This document shows positions 16,250 to 25,007 of a DNA stretch of 64,000 nucleotides, one piece after another. A program made the translations under genes and the position numbers. Positions within the stretch are counted from its first letter, which is position 1. The number at the start of each line of letters is the position of its first letter. Source of the stretch: JAIOQJ01 sp963718635 (GTDB lineage Bacteria; Planctomycetota; Planctomycetia; Gemmatales; Gemmataceae); the NCBI GenBank assembly GCA_963718635.1, contig OY970367.1:1488001-1552000 (forward strand), in the 5' to 3' direction. Under the pieces are notes generated by a model, which saw nothing but the letters and a program-made list of their open reading frames with translations, was not told where the DNA came from and did no database searches.

Positions 16250-18568
16250 TTATGGGCTATGTCCCTCAGGTTCCTCAATATCCCAAAGTTTGACGGTGCC
16301 GTCACGCCCGCCAGTGGCAAGGGTTCGGCCGGCCGGGGACATGGCGAGACCGTAAATCGTGCCGACGTGAGCATTAAATGTTTTCAGTTCTTTCTCAGTT
16401 GCGACGTCCCAGATTTTAACCGTGCGGTCCTCGCTGGCCGAAGCGAGCATGGCGCCGGTGGAGCAGAACGAGACTGCCCAGACATCTTCACGATGGCCTT
16501 CGAGCTTGCCGATCGACTTATTCATGTCAATGTCCCACAAGCGGATTGTTCGGTCCCAGCTTCCCGATGCGACGACACGCTTTTCCGGATGAAATGCCAC
16601 GGAATAGACGGCGCCGGTATGCCCGCTAAGCGTGTTCAGCAGCTTGCTTTCCTCACCGGAGACGTCCCAAACCTTAACCGTCATGTCGCCGCTAGCCGAC
16701 GCGAGCAACTTGCCGTCGCGCGACCAGGCGAGCGACATAACGGCGCCGGTATGATTAGTTGTCGTCATCATCTTGCCGGTCTTCCAAAAGTAAATCCGCA
16801 CATGCCCATTACGAGTGCCGGCCGCAATTCGTTCACCATCAGGGGAGATGGCGATCGTACGCACCGGGCTCGGCAAGGCGATCATGTCCAGTTCTTTATT
16901 CGTGTTGGGATCCCATAAGCGGATGTTGCCGTCTTCGCTGGCCGTCACGAGAAGGGCGCCATCGTGATTGAAGGCGACGGACCAGATCGGTCGCTTGGAT
17001 GCTTCGATCCGCGATTTCAGTTGGCCGGTTTTCGCGTTCCAAAGGCGGACGCTGCCATCATCGACCGCCATGGCCAACGTTTCGCCGTCGGGCGAGTAAG
17101 CAACGGACCAAACCGGGCCGGTACCCGCGTCGAGCACCAGCTTGGGCTTGGGATCATTCTCGACGTTGGCAGTGTCAGCGGAATGAGCAGTCTCAACGGG
17201 TCTTCCGCGCTGGCCGATGACGGTCCAAGCGGTGAGCTTCGTAGCCTCACTCAACAACAACAAAGCACTGGCCATCACGAAAGATGCAGCGATCAAGCCG
17301 CCGTTGCGTCCCCACCAGATGCGCTGCAATCGAGGAAGCGTTCGAGTCGTTCGCTTCACTACCGCAGAAGAATCTTTTGGCAGGTGAGTGCGCAGGGTGG
17401 ACAAAAGTTCGTCCACTTCGCGAGCGCTCTGGATGCGATCTTCGGGCTTTTTGGCCAACAGTCGGTCGATGATCGCGATCAGTTCATCGGGAACTTTTGG
17501 ATTGATTTCGTGGATAGGGCGATGGGGTACTTCGGTGACCGCACGCAGCACGACAAAGGGCGATGAACCTTGGAAGGGCGGCGTACCGGTGCACATCGCG
17601 TATAGAACGCTGCCGAAGCTGAATAAATCGGAGCGATGATCGAGCGCTTCGCCGCGCGCCTGTTCCGGGCTCATGTATAACGGTGTTCCCGCGACGAAAC
17701 CGGTTTGAGTCAGCCTGGCGTCTTCCGCTGCGCGGGCAAGTCCAAAATCGGTGAGCAGCACTTTCCCGGAGCCAGCTTCCAACAGGATATTGGCGGGCTT
17801 GATGTCTCGATGGATGAGCGTCTGCTCGTGAGCGGCGGCAAGGCCGGCGGCGGTTTGCTGACCGATCTCGACAATCTCGCGGACATCGAGCGGTCCGCTT
17901 TTCGCATCAAGCCGATCTTGCAGCGATTCGCCGGTGATGAGCCTCATTACCAGATAGGGGATCTCGTCCCGGTGCTTTTCCACATGATGAATGGCGACAA
18001 CGTTTTCGTGAGCGATCGAAGCGGCGGCTCGCGCCTCGCGGATGAAACGATTGCGGGCTAACTCGCTCTTGGCATATTTCGGATTGAGCACTTTCAAGGC
18101 AACATGGCGTTGCAGGCAGACATCGAGAGCGCGTAAAACGATCCCCATGCCGCCGTAGCCGATTTGTTCGACGATGTGAAAGCGTCCCAACTTGCCGATG
18201 GTGCCCGGTTGCTCGGCGGGATCGAGAAAATCGAGAGCGGCCGAGTCGGGGTGCGGCGTCGCTTCGCCGGCAACCTCGGCGCGCGTCGTCGACATGGAAC
18301 TGTTCGGAACCTTGATAATGGCGCGTTCTAGCTGGCGCAGTGCCGGCCAATAGGCGGAATCGCCGCCAGGGCGTGCGGCTTTCGCCCCCGAGGCGCATTC
18401 GAGCAAACGGGAATTCGAACCTGCCAGGCGTTCGATCGATTGCTGGCACGTCTCACAGCAATCGAGGTGAGCGGTGATGCGAGACTGATCATCCATGGCA
18501 GCGCTGCCATCAATCAGTTTGCGCAAGTCCGCAGCAGAGGGACAATCAGTCTGGATGATCGCGGCCAT
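16250..18568 (-). CDS. zf-HC2 / Ser-Thr kinase / TM / WD40 signalling protein
   Basis: The 772-aa protein is a fusion. Residues 1-60 form an anti-sigma-type zinc finger (HLDCCETC, HxxxCxxC). About 130-390 is an Hanks-type kinase with GGMGIVLRA loop, VALKVL lysine, HRDIKPANILL, DFGLA and SPEQARG. One TM helix (LIAASFVMASALLLL) follows, and about 480-772 holds six or seven WD40 repeats (GH/ WD pattern such as DVWAVSFCSTGAMLASASEDRTVKIWD). The kinase should be cytoplasmic and the propeller outside. Its start is six bases after the stop of the ECF sigma gene, so the zf-HC2 domain probably binds that sigma factor and the kinase may switch it. Confidence 0.93.
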   Translation of the reverse strand: MAAIIQTDCPSAADLRKLIDGSAAMDDQSRITAHLDCCETCQQSIERLAGSNSRLLECASGAKAARPGGDSAYWPALRQLERAIIKVPNSSMSTTRAEVAGEATPHPDSAALDFLDPAEQPGTIGKLGRFHIVEQIGYGGMGIVLRALDVCLQRHVALKVLNPKYAKSELARNRFIREARAAASIAHENVVAIHHVEKHRDEIPYLVMRLITGESLQDRLDAKSGPLDVREIVEIGQQTAAGLAAAHEQTLIHRDIKPANILLEAGSGKVLLTDFGLARAAEDARLTQTGFVAGTPLYMSPEQARGEALDHRSDLFSFGSVLYAMCTGTPPFQGSSPFVVLRAVTEVPHRPIHEINPKVPDELIAIIDRLLAKKPEDRIQSAREVDELLSTLRTHLPKDSSAVVKRTTRTLPRLQRIWWGRNGGLIAASFVMASALLLLSEATKLTAWTVIGQRGRPVETAHSADTANVENDPKPKLVLDAGTGPVWSVAYSPDGETLAMAVDDGSVRLWNAKTGQLKSRIEASKRPIWSVAFNHDGALLVTASEDGNIRLWDPNTNKELDMIALPSPVRTIAISPDGERIAAGTRNGHVRIYFWKTGKMMTTTNHTGAVMSLAWSRDGKLLASASGDMTVKVWDVSGEESKLLNTLSGHTGAVYSVAFHPEKRVVASGSWDRTIRLWDIDMNKSIGKLEGHREDVWAVSFCSTGAMLASASEDRTVKIWDVATEKELKTFNAHVGTIYGLAMSPAGRTLATGGRDGTVKLWDIEEPEGHSP

Positions 18569-18574
18569 ATCGCT

Positions 18575-19167
18575 TCACTCGTTCGTCAAGGTGTCAATTT
18601 CTTCGCGAAGTCTCGCGATTACCCGGCTTTTGGCGACATACACGGCGCCGGCGGACATCTTCAACTGAGCGCCAGCGACCTTGGCGCTTAAGCCATCCAC
18701 GGCTGTGAGCCAAAAGGCCTGCCAGGTTGAATCCTGAAATTCACTCTGTATCCGGTCGGCCGCCCAGGCGAAACATCGTTGCTCGTACTCGCGATCCCAA
18801 TCGTCCTGATCTTCTTCACGAGCCGGCACTTCTTCGAGGCGATGGTGAGCGCTCGCATCGCCGCTTCCCCGCGTCTGCCGGCGTTGCTTTTCGAAAAAGT
18901 TGAAGATCTTGTTTCGTGTCGCCGTGAAGAGCCAGCCGCGGAACGTTCCTTTGGCGCGGTCGTAATGGAGCTGACCGGCGTTGGTGACCACGCTGCGTAG
19001 CACATCCTGCATCAGATCGGCGGCGTCGGCATCTTGTAGGCCGCGCCGTGCGCAAAGCCATAGATGACTGACGCATAGAGGTCAAAAAATTGCCTCCAAG
19101 CCTCAGCGTCGTGGGGATCCTGGATGCGAACCAGCAAGCTGGCCCGCGTCAGAGGAATGAGTTGCAT
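18575..19167 (-). CDS. ECF-type RNA polymerase sigma factor (frameshifted near N-terminus)
   Basis: The frame from ATG 19167 begins MQLIPLTRASLLVRIQDPHDAEAWRQFFDLYASVIYGF (sigma region 2.1). A shift near 19045 then leads to RGLQDADAADLMQDVLRSVV...FRGWLFTATRNKIFNFFEKQRR (regions 2.2-2.4). Region 4 ends FWLTAVDGLSAKVAGAQLKMSAGAVYVAKSRVIARLREEI. This is the planctomycete ECF group that travels with kinase-fused anti-sigma proteins. The next gene, six bases away, is such a protein. The uninterrupted frame from 19012 lacks region 2.1. Target promoters are unknown. Confidence 0.88.
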
Positions 19168-19236
19168 AGTCTTTGGTGCGCCATGTGGGCTGTGGCATTT
19201 TCATCGCAGGCAGACATGCCTGTCCGCCAATTATCA

Positions 19237-20559
19237 CTACCTGGCCAACGACACGCAGATAATCTCCTTATCGTTGCGGGCATAGATGCACTTATTGGCA
19301 AACGCGGGATGGCTCCAGACGACATCGCGGCCGAAGGCTTTATTCGTAGGCTCCAGCAGCTTCGCTCGCCCAATCTCCTCGTACTTCTCAGGACTTAGCT
19401 TCGCAATGACGAGCTCGCCCTTTTCGTTGAAGATGAAAAATCGGTCACCGTTCTTGACCAGGTAGGCGGTCGCGGAGTCGGCCCGCTTGCTCTCTTTGCC
19501 GGTCACCGGATCGGTGGTTTCCCACTTGCGCTCGGCGGTCATTAGATCGACGGCCATAAGTTGCCCGTTTTCGCTTACTCCGTAGATGGTTCCCTTTTCG
19601 ACAAACGGCGTCATGTTCACAGGATACACCGCATTGGTCTTCTTTCCGCGCCAGACCTCGGTCACGGTGGGCTTCTCGGTGCCGAGTTTGAGCAACACGG
19701 CTTTGTCCTTGATTCCGGCGGCGAAGAGGTATTCGCCTGCCTGCCGAGGCGCCATGATAGACATCTTGTATTCCGGACTGATCAATACCGTCCAATGCTT
19801 CGCGCCTGTCTCCGGATCGAGGCTGTTGATCGAAGTCGAATGCCAGACGAGCAGTTGCCGTACGCCGCCCGCTTCGATAACTGATGGACACGAATAGCCG
19901 GGCTCCTCGGCATTGAGCGACTTCCAGATCTCTTTGCCATCATCTTTATTGAAGGCGACCACGCAAGCATTTTCTCCTCCGACGATGCAGATGACCTTTT
20001 TGCCGTCAATCAGCGGATGGCCGCAAAAACCCCAGAGCGGTGTCTTGGCGCCGTAATCTTTTTGGAAGTCTTTCGACCAGATGATCGTTCCCTTGTCGGC
20101 ATCGAGACAGAAGAGATTGCCTTCGGTTCCGAGCGCATAGACTTTACCGTCAGCAACCGTGGGCGTGGCTCGCGGTCCGGACGGATACGAAACCGTGTAA
20201 TGGCAATCGTATTCGTGCTTCCAGACCAGCTCGCCCTTATCCGCGCTGAAGCAGAGAATCCGTTCTTTTCCTTTGAAATCGGTTCGGTCGAAAACTTCCT
20301 TCTTCACATCGCCATCGGTGACGTAGTCCGTCACATAGACTTTGCCGTTGGCCACTGCCGGGCCGGAATAGCCGCCGGAGACTTTCGCTCGCCAGAGAAC
20401 CTTGGGTCCTTCTTTGGGAAATTCGGCAAGGATGCCGGTCTCGCGCCATTGGCTATCGCGTTGCGGCCCCATCCACTGCGGCCAATCATCTGCCCGAGCA
20501 CCCGAAGAGAGGGCAATGAACCCGGCCAGCGCCAAAGCCATTGGTGTTGAAGGAGTCAT
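19237..20559 (-). CDS. Secreted PQQ-type beta-propeller protein
   Basis: After a signal peptide (MALALAGFIALSSGARA) the 440-aa protein has repeated WXXK/ GxxxxLDAxxGxxxW blades, for example VYALGTEGNLFCLDADKGTIIWSKDF and STSINSLDPETGAKHWTV. It resembles PQQ-binding-like or BamB-type propellers, although real PQQ binding is not shown. The N-terminal DWPQWMGPQRDSQWRETG is the standard opening of this planctomycete family. It lies 70 bases before the ECF sigma start on the same strand. Probably periplasmic; role unknown. Confidence 0.9.
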   Translation of the reverse strand: MTPSTPMALALAGFIALSSGARADDWPQWMGPQRDSQWRETGILAEFPKEGPKVLWRAKVSGGYSGPAVANGKVYVTDYVTDGDVKKEVFDRTDFKGKERILCFSADKGELVWKHEYDCHYTVSYPSGPRATPTVADGKVYALGTEGNLFCLDADKGTIIWSKDFQKDYGAKTPLWGFCGHPLIDGKKVICIVGGENACVVAFNKDDGKEIWKSLNAEEPGYSCPSVIEAGGVRQLLVWHSTSINSLDPETGAKHWTVLISPEYKMSIMAPRQAGEYLFAAGIKDKAVLLKLGTEKPTVTEVWRGKKTNAVYPVNMTPFVEKGTIYGVSENGQLMAVDLMTAERKWETTDPVTGKESKRADSATAYLVKNGDRFFIFNEKGELVIAKLSPEKYEEIGRAKLLEPTNKAFGRDVVWSHPAFANKCIYARNDKEIICVSLAR

Positions 20560-20731
20560 GAACGCATCCTTGAGAAGAAAGGGGCTCTGTTCGAAATCCG
20601 GGCATTGCTTTTTGCGAGAGAGGAAACCGACAGCATCAACCTATCCGCCAGCGTCGCGTCTACAAGAGGCAGTGCCCTTGTGAACGTGACGCCGGTGATG
20701 ACCCTTGGGTGAAAAATAGCAGCGATACGCA

Positions 20732-21485
20732 CTATTGAGCGGTGAAACCGCCGTCGACGGCAATCGTTTGCCCTGTGATGAACGACGCGGCATCGCCGCT
20801 GAGCCATAGGACCGCATCGGCAACCTCTTCCACTTTTCCGATCCGACCGATGGGATGCGCTCCCGCAAGATGTGCCTGGATCTCTTTGGTTGGCGCAAAG
20901 CGTTCCAACATTTCGGTTTGAATGGCGGCGGGCGCAACCGCATTGACTCGGATTCCGAGTTTGGCATATTCCAGTGCGGCCGTCTTGGTTAGGCCGATGA
21001 CGGCGTGTTTACTGGCAACGTACGTGGCGTTCTGCGGGAAGCCGATCAACCCGGCAACCGACGAGGTGTTGACGATCGAACCGCCGCCCTGTTTGAGCAT
21101 CTGGCGGATTTCTGCTTGCATGGACCACCAAAGCCCCTTCACATTTACGTTAAAGACTTTGTCGAATTCGTCATCCGTCTGCTCGTGAAAGGGCGCTCCG
21201 GTTGCTTCGACGCCAGCATTGTTGAACGCGATATCGAGCCGGCCATATTTCTGCACCGTTGCCCGGATGAGATTCTCCACCTCCTCTTTACGCGACACGT
21301 CGGCTTTGAAGAAAAGTCCGGCGCCATCAGCCGCTTCGATCAATTTAACCGTCTTATGCGCCTTCATCGTCGCGTCGACCCGAGACGACGACTTTCGCCC
21401 CCTTCTTCCCGAATTCGATGGCCGCTGCTCGCCCAATCCCCGAGGTGCCGCCGGTGATCAGAACGACTTTTCCTTTGAACGACAT
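20732..21485 (-). CDS. Short-chain dehydrogenase/reductase (SDR) (frameshifted)
   Basis: From ATG 21485 the sequence is MSFKGKVVLITGGTSGIGRAAAIEFGKKGAKVVVSGRRDDEG, the SDR nucleotide-binding start (TGGTSGIG). A one-base shift near 21358 leads to HKTVKLIEAADGAGLFFKADVS. The rest has FNNAG, the catalytic Ser in VNTSSVAG and YVASK (Tyr/Lys), and ends with the usual SFITGQTIAVDGGFTAQ. It is a classical SDR of about 250 residues reducing or oxidising an alcohol/ketone with NAD(P). The substrate is not evident. A single gene between the PQQ protein and the second kinase. Confidence 0.9.
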
Positions 21486-21719
21486 AGCCAGACTCCTTGA
21501 CCAGGTTCTTGAAGACTCCAGCAGTTAATACCCGCCAGGCGCAATGCGCTTACAGGGATATTGCCCATTGCAAGGTTTGAAACCGGTTCTGGCGAATCGA
21601 ACGCTGCTATTTCCGCTCGCGTGCGCAGACATCAGCGATGACTTCCCGCATTTAGCCCCCCGTGAATACACGGAGGGCGAGGTTGGCGCACTCTCCAAGC
21701 ACTTGCGGCCCGGAATTCG

Positions 21720-23003
21720 TTAGGGCGCCGACCCTTTCTGCAATAATTTACGAATCCGTTCGATTTCGGCTGTTGCCGAAGGAACTTCTCCTACGATTTC
21801 CGTTAGCAAACTGAGCCGGCGATCGTAAAGATGCACGACCGTCGATTGATCTTCTTTCTCCGTGTAGTTGTCGATCAACTTTTGACAGGTGGCGTCGAGG
21901 TCGATGATCCAACGGCGTTCGCGTGGGTCGTCCTGCACGAGCCGTTCGCGCAGGTTCATCGCTTTGTCGTATTCTTTGATAGCTGCTTTACGGTCTTTGT
22001 GCTGGGCGTGCAGATCACCCAGTCTTTCGTGGACGTACGCGAGTTGGGACCAGGCTTCGGCATCGCCCGGCGTCTGCCTTGTCTTTTCTTCGGCGAGGCG
22101 CCGGGCACGTTCAAAGGATTCAGCCGACTCTTCGAGCCTCCGCAAAAGTCGATACGCCTCGCCGACGTTGTACTGCACCGCAAAGTCTTGAGGATACTCG
22201 CGGGGAAGCCGGCCCAGCCATTCATCTCCCAAGTCTGCCAGCGACCGAGTCAACCGGTTTCCGATCGGCTTTTGCTGCAGATCAAAGAGCAGCTCTAAAA
22301 CTTCCGGCGGCGTTTTCGCTTCAACATCGGCCGGCTGTGAGACGCCTGTATTTCGTGCAAGTTCGAGCTCTTGCTGCTTGCGCTTTAGTTCATCGCCTGC
22401 CCGGTCAAGTAGAAAGAAGCCTATGCTCACGGCGACAAGCAAAATCGGGATGCTCATGAACGCGAGTGCGCGGGCCGGGCTACGACGGTAGCGCCGCATC
22501 CATTTCTCGACTTGGCCGGCCCGGTGGGCGACGACCGTGCGTCCCAAGAGAAACCGGCGGAGATCGCCGGCCAACGCGCGAGCCGCATCGTAGCGGTCTT
22601 CCGGCTCTTTCTCCAGACACTGCAAGCATATCCGCTCGAGATCGCGCGGCACTTCCGGGTTGATCAGGCTCGGCGCGATGGGCGGGTCGAAACGCACCAT
22701 CTGAATCGTTTCGATGGCCGTCGGCCCTTGAAATGGAGGTCGGCCAGTTAGTAGTTCGTATAAGATGGTGCCTAGGCCGTAGATATCAGTCGGCTTGCCG
22801 ATCTTCTCCGGTCTTCCGGATGCCTGTTCCGGCGACATGAAACTCGGCGTGCCGATCGCGTAACCCGATTTCGTCTGATCGCTTTGTTCGTAAAGAATGT
22901 GGCGCCAAGCCAAAGTCCGTGATTTTGACCGCGAGTTTCTTTTCGGGCAAGAGCAACCCCGAATCGAGACTCGATGCCAATTCCAATTCGTCCGCTTGAT
23001 CAA
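21720..23003 (-). CDS. Ser/Thr kinase 2, C-terminal part (frameshifted)
   Basis: Sense begins near 22903, continuing DFGLA as WRHILYEQSDQTKSGYAIGTPSFMSPEQASG, then the rest of the kinase lobe (DIYGLGTILYELLTGRPPF...ERICLQCLEKEPEDRY). A TM helix (ALAFMSIPILLVAVSIGFFLL) and a helical, TPR-like extracytoplasmic region of about 220 residues follow. The region shows AVQYNVGEAYRLLRRLEESAESFERARRL-type repeats. Confidence 0.85.
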   Translation of the reverse strand: MIKRTNWNWHRVSIRGCSCPKRNSRSKSRTLAWRHILYEQSDQTKSGYAIGTPSFMSPEQASGRPEKIGKPTDIYGLGTILYELLTGRPPFQGPTAIETIQMVRFDPPIAPSLINPEVPRDLERICLQCLEKEPEDRYDAARALAGDLRRFLLGRTVVAHRAGQVEKWMRRYRRSPARALAFMSIPILLVAVSIGFFLLDRAGDELKRKQQELELARNTGVSQPADVEAKTPPEVLELLFDLQQKPIGNRLTRSLADLGDEWLGRLPREYPQDFAVQYNVGEAYRLLRRLEESAESFERARRLAEEKTRQTPGDAEAWSQLAYVHERLGDLHAQHKDRKAAIKEYDKAMNLRERLVQDDPRERRWIIDLDATCQKLIDNYTEKEDQSTVVHLYDRRLSLLTEIVGEVPSATAEIERIRKLLQKGSAP

Positions 23004-23541
23004 CCCAGAGGATATTGGCCGGTTTCAAGTCGCGATGGATGATGTGCTTGTCGTGTGCTGCTTGAATGGCTTCGGCCAGTTGCCGGACGATCTCCGCCGA
23101 CTGGCGGGGAGACGGACGATCATCGCTGATTTTTCTTTCTAAGTTGCCGCCCGATATGTACTCGAGGCAAAGGAACGGTCGGCCTTCAAATTCGCCAATC
23201 TCATAAATCTGCACTACGTTCGGATGTTGCAACGATGCGATGGACGAAGCTTCGAGTACGAACCGCTTTCGGATGTTGTCGTCCAGGAAATCCTGCGGTC
23301 GTATCATCTTGATGGCGACAGGGCGATTCAATCCTTTCTGCCTGGCAAGATAGATGTTGCTCATCCCGCCATGATCGACCAGTCGTTCGATGTCATACCC
23401 TGGGATGTTCGGCAACGCATTCGGGTATTCATAGGGAATCGGCGTAATCGCCGGCCCTCGGATGACCGCAGTCGCATCAGATGACTGGAGTCGAACGTCC
23501 GATTCTGGCGACTGGGGAAGCATTAAAGAGTCCAAAGACAT
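22786..23541 (-). CDS. Ser/Thr kinase 2, N-terminal part (frameshifted)
   Basis: This is the N-terminal lobe of a Hanks-type kinase: IERLVDHGGMSNIYLARQ (glycine loop), RPVAIKMI (ATP-binding Lys78), IIHRDLKPANILW (catalytic loop) and KITDFGLA. Right after DFGLA the frame becomes meaningless; the other frame continues correctly, so the break is near 22903. The whole protein (21720-23541) is a membrane kinase of about 606 residues. The insertion between the catalytic loop and DFG (DQADELELASSLDSGLLLPEKKLA) is longer than usual. Confidence 0.88.
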   Translation of the reverse strand: MSLDSLMLPQSPESDVRLQSSDATAVIRGPAITPIPYEYPNALPNIPGYDIERLVDHGGMSNIYLARQKGLNRPVAIKMIRPQDFLDDNIRKRFVLEASSIASLQHPNVVQIYEIGEFEGRPFLCLEYISGGNLERKISDDRPSPRQSAEIVRQLAEAIQAAHDKHIIHRDLKPANILWVDQADELELASSLDSGLLLPEKKLAVKITDFGLAPHSLRTKRSDEIGLRDRHAEFHVAGTGIRKTGEDRQAD

Positions 23542-23559
23542 TGCGAGGCGATAAACGAT

Positions 23560-23634
23560 GGCGAGCCGGGAGCCTGAGCGACCGGAGAAAAGAATTAGGC
23601 TGCTTGCTCCGGTCGCTCAGGCACCCGGCTCGCC
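23560..23634. repeat. GGCGAGCCGGGAGC hairpin repeat, copy 3
   Basis: The arms GGCGAGCCGGGAGCCTGAGC / GCTCAGGCACCCGGCTCGCC enclose ACCGGAG...CTCCGGT. It lies between kinase 2 and the next minus-strand stop at 23649. Confidence 0.88.
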
Positions 23635-23648
23635 GAGAACCTTTCTTA

Positions 23649-25007
23649 CTAATCAAGCGGCGCGAAAAAACGTACAACTCCCGAATACCGCTGATCGCGA
23701 ACATTGAAACCGGGTTGTGGTCCGGGATTGCCTAGCTTGGTGTTAGCGATCATCATCGAACACCCGCGTGAATGGGGCAGGTTGAAACTCATACAGATTT
23801 TAGCCCCAACTCCCGGAGTGAAACTGATAATTTGCACCGGCACGCTTTCCTGATTAAGCCCCGTATCAACAAGCATGCGGTCATTGGGCTGCAACTCCCA
23901 GGCCGAATCGTCGTAGCTGCCGCGAAGAGTTGTCCCGTTGTATGAGATAGCAGGAATTATGGCGGTGACATGCCCAGGTGTCACTGGATCAACCCCCGTG
24001 GCATCCGGCGCCGGTTCATAAGAGAAAAAGATCGGCCGACTGCCTTGAAGTCGCGGATTGCTCGGATCGGTCGCCAGATTGCTACGGTCGATGATGGAAA
24101 AGAATCGATGGCGGATGTTCGTTCCATCATTCAGTCCAAGTTCCGCTCCGAGCTTTACCGGCCTGCTGCTTGCGTCGGTCACCTCGAAATAGCCGATCGT
24201 CATCCAGACGGCAAATACGTTGCTTCGCGTCGTCAACTGACTATGAATTTTGCTTAGTAATTCACGCCGAATGTATGGGTGCGATTGAGAAGCGAGATCG
24301 AGCGATGCGAATTTCGGAGCAAGCAATTCAGTAGTGGAATCGGTCGGGTCAATCCGCAGCAGTGTTTTGGCAATGCCACTCCCTTGAGTGAATTGATTGC
24401 TAGGATTGGGGTCGATCGGCACGGCGCTCGGCCAGAATGGGCGGTCCTGGTCGAGCCGTGTTGCAGGTGAACCAGCGGGCGTGCGACTATTGGTTAATTT
24501 TTGCCACAGCAGATGAACATCGTCGGTCGTAAATGTATTGGCGCTGTTGGCCGCACAGATCGATTGCCAAATCGGCTCGTCCCAAATCGTGTTGATATTC
24601 ACCTTGCCGGGCACCCGACCCGCGATGCCGACCACTCGACTACGCGTCTCAAATAGATTTAGAGCTCGATGTAGACGCGTGTTATCATTACCCCAATCCG
24701 CCAACTGTTGGAATTTCTGAGGCGTCGCCTTGCCAATAACAAACTGTTGCATCAACTCGTGCGGCTTATAAGCAGACAAGTTCAGAAGTTCAATCGGACT
24801 GGTTAATTCACGATCGAGATGCACCAACCAGTCAAAGGGCTGAGTTAGCGTGAGCCCTGCATTTGTCAGCAACGTTCCCTGACCATTATGACGGAAGAAC
24901 GTATGGCTTAGGCCCGCGACAGGAACGGGGACAATCTGTTGTGGCACGACTTGTGAAGCATGCCCCGCATACGGCTGCATGCGTCCCCATGAGTTTCTGC
25001 AGAGCAA
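23649..25007 (-). CDS. Large anchored protein, C-terminal part (frameshifted)
   Basis: The frame continues the 24886-27906 protein from near 24985 (LQKLMG / RMQPYAGHASQVVPQQIVPVPVAGLSHTFF). It contains no recognised domain; VNINTIWDEPIWQSI resembles a helix-hairpin-type VNIN segment also present in the N-terminal half. The start codon at 25007 is not real. Confidence 0.6.
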   Translation of the reverse strand: MLCRNSWGRMQPYAGHASQVVPQQIVPVPVAGLSHTFFRHNGQGTLLTNAGLTLTQPFDWLVHLDRELTSPIELLNLSAYKPHELMQQFVIGKATPQKFQQLADWGNDNTRLHRALNLFETRSRVVGIAGRVPGKVNINTIWDEPIWQSICAANSANTFTTDDVHLLWQKLTNSRTPAGSPATRLDQDRPFWPSAVPIDPNPSNQFTQGSGIAKTLLRIDPTDSTTELLAPKFASLDLASQSHPYIRRELLSKIHSQLTTRSNVFAVWMTIGYFEVTDASSRPVKLGAELGLNDGTNIRHRFFSIIDRSNLATDPSNPRLQGSRPIFFSYEPAPDATGVDPVTPGHVTAIIPAISYNGTTLRGSYDDSAWELQPNDRMLVDTGLNQESVPVQIISFTPGVGAKICMSFNLPHSRGCSMMIANTKLGNPGPQPGFNVRDQRYSGVVRFFAPLD

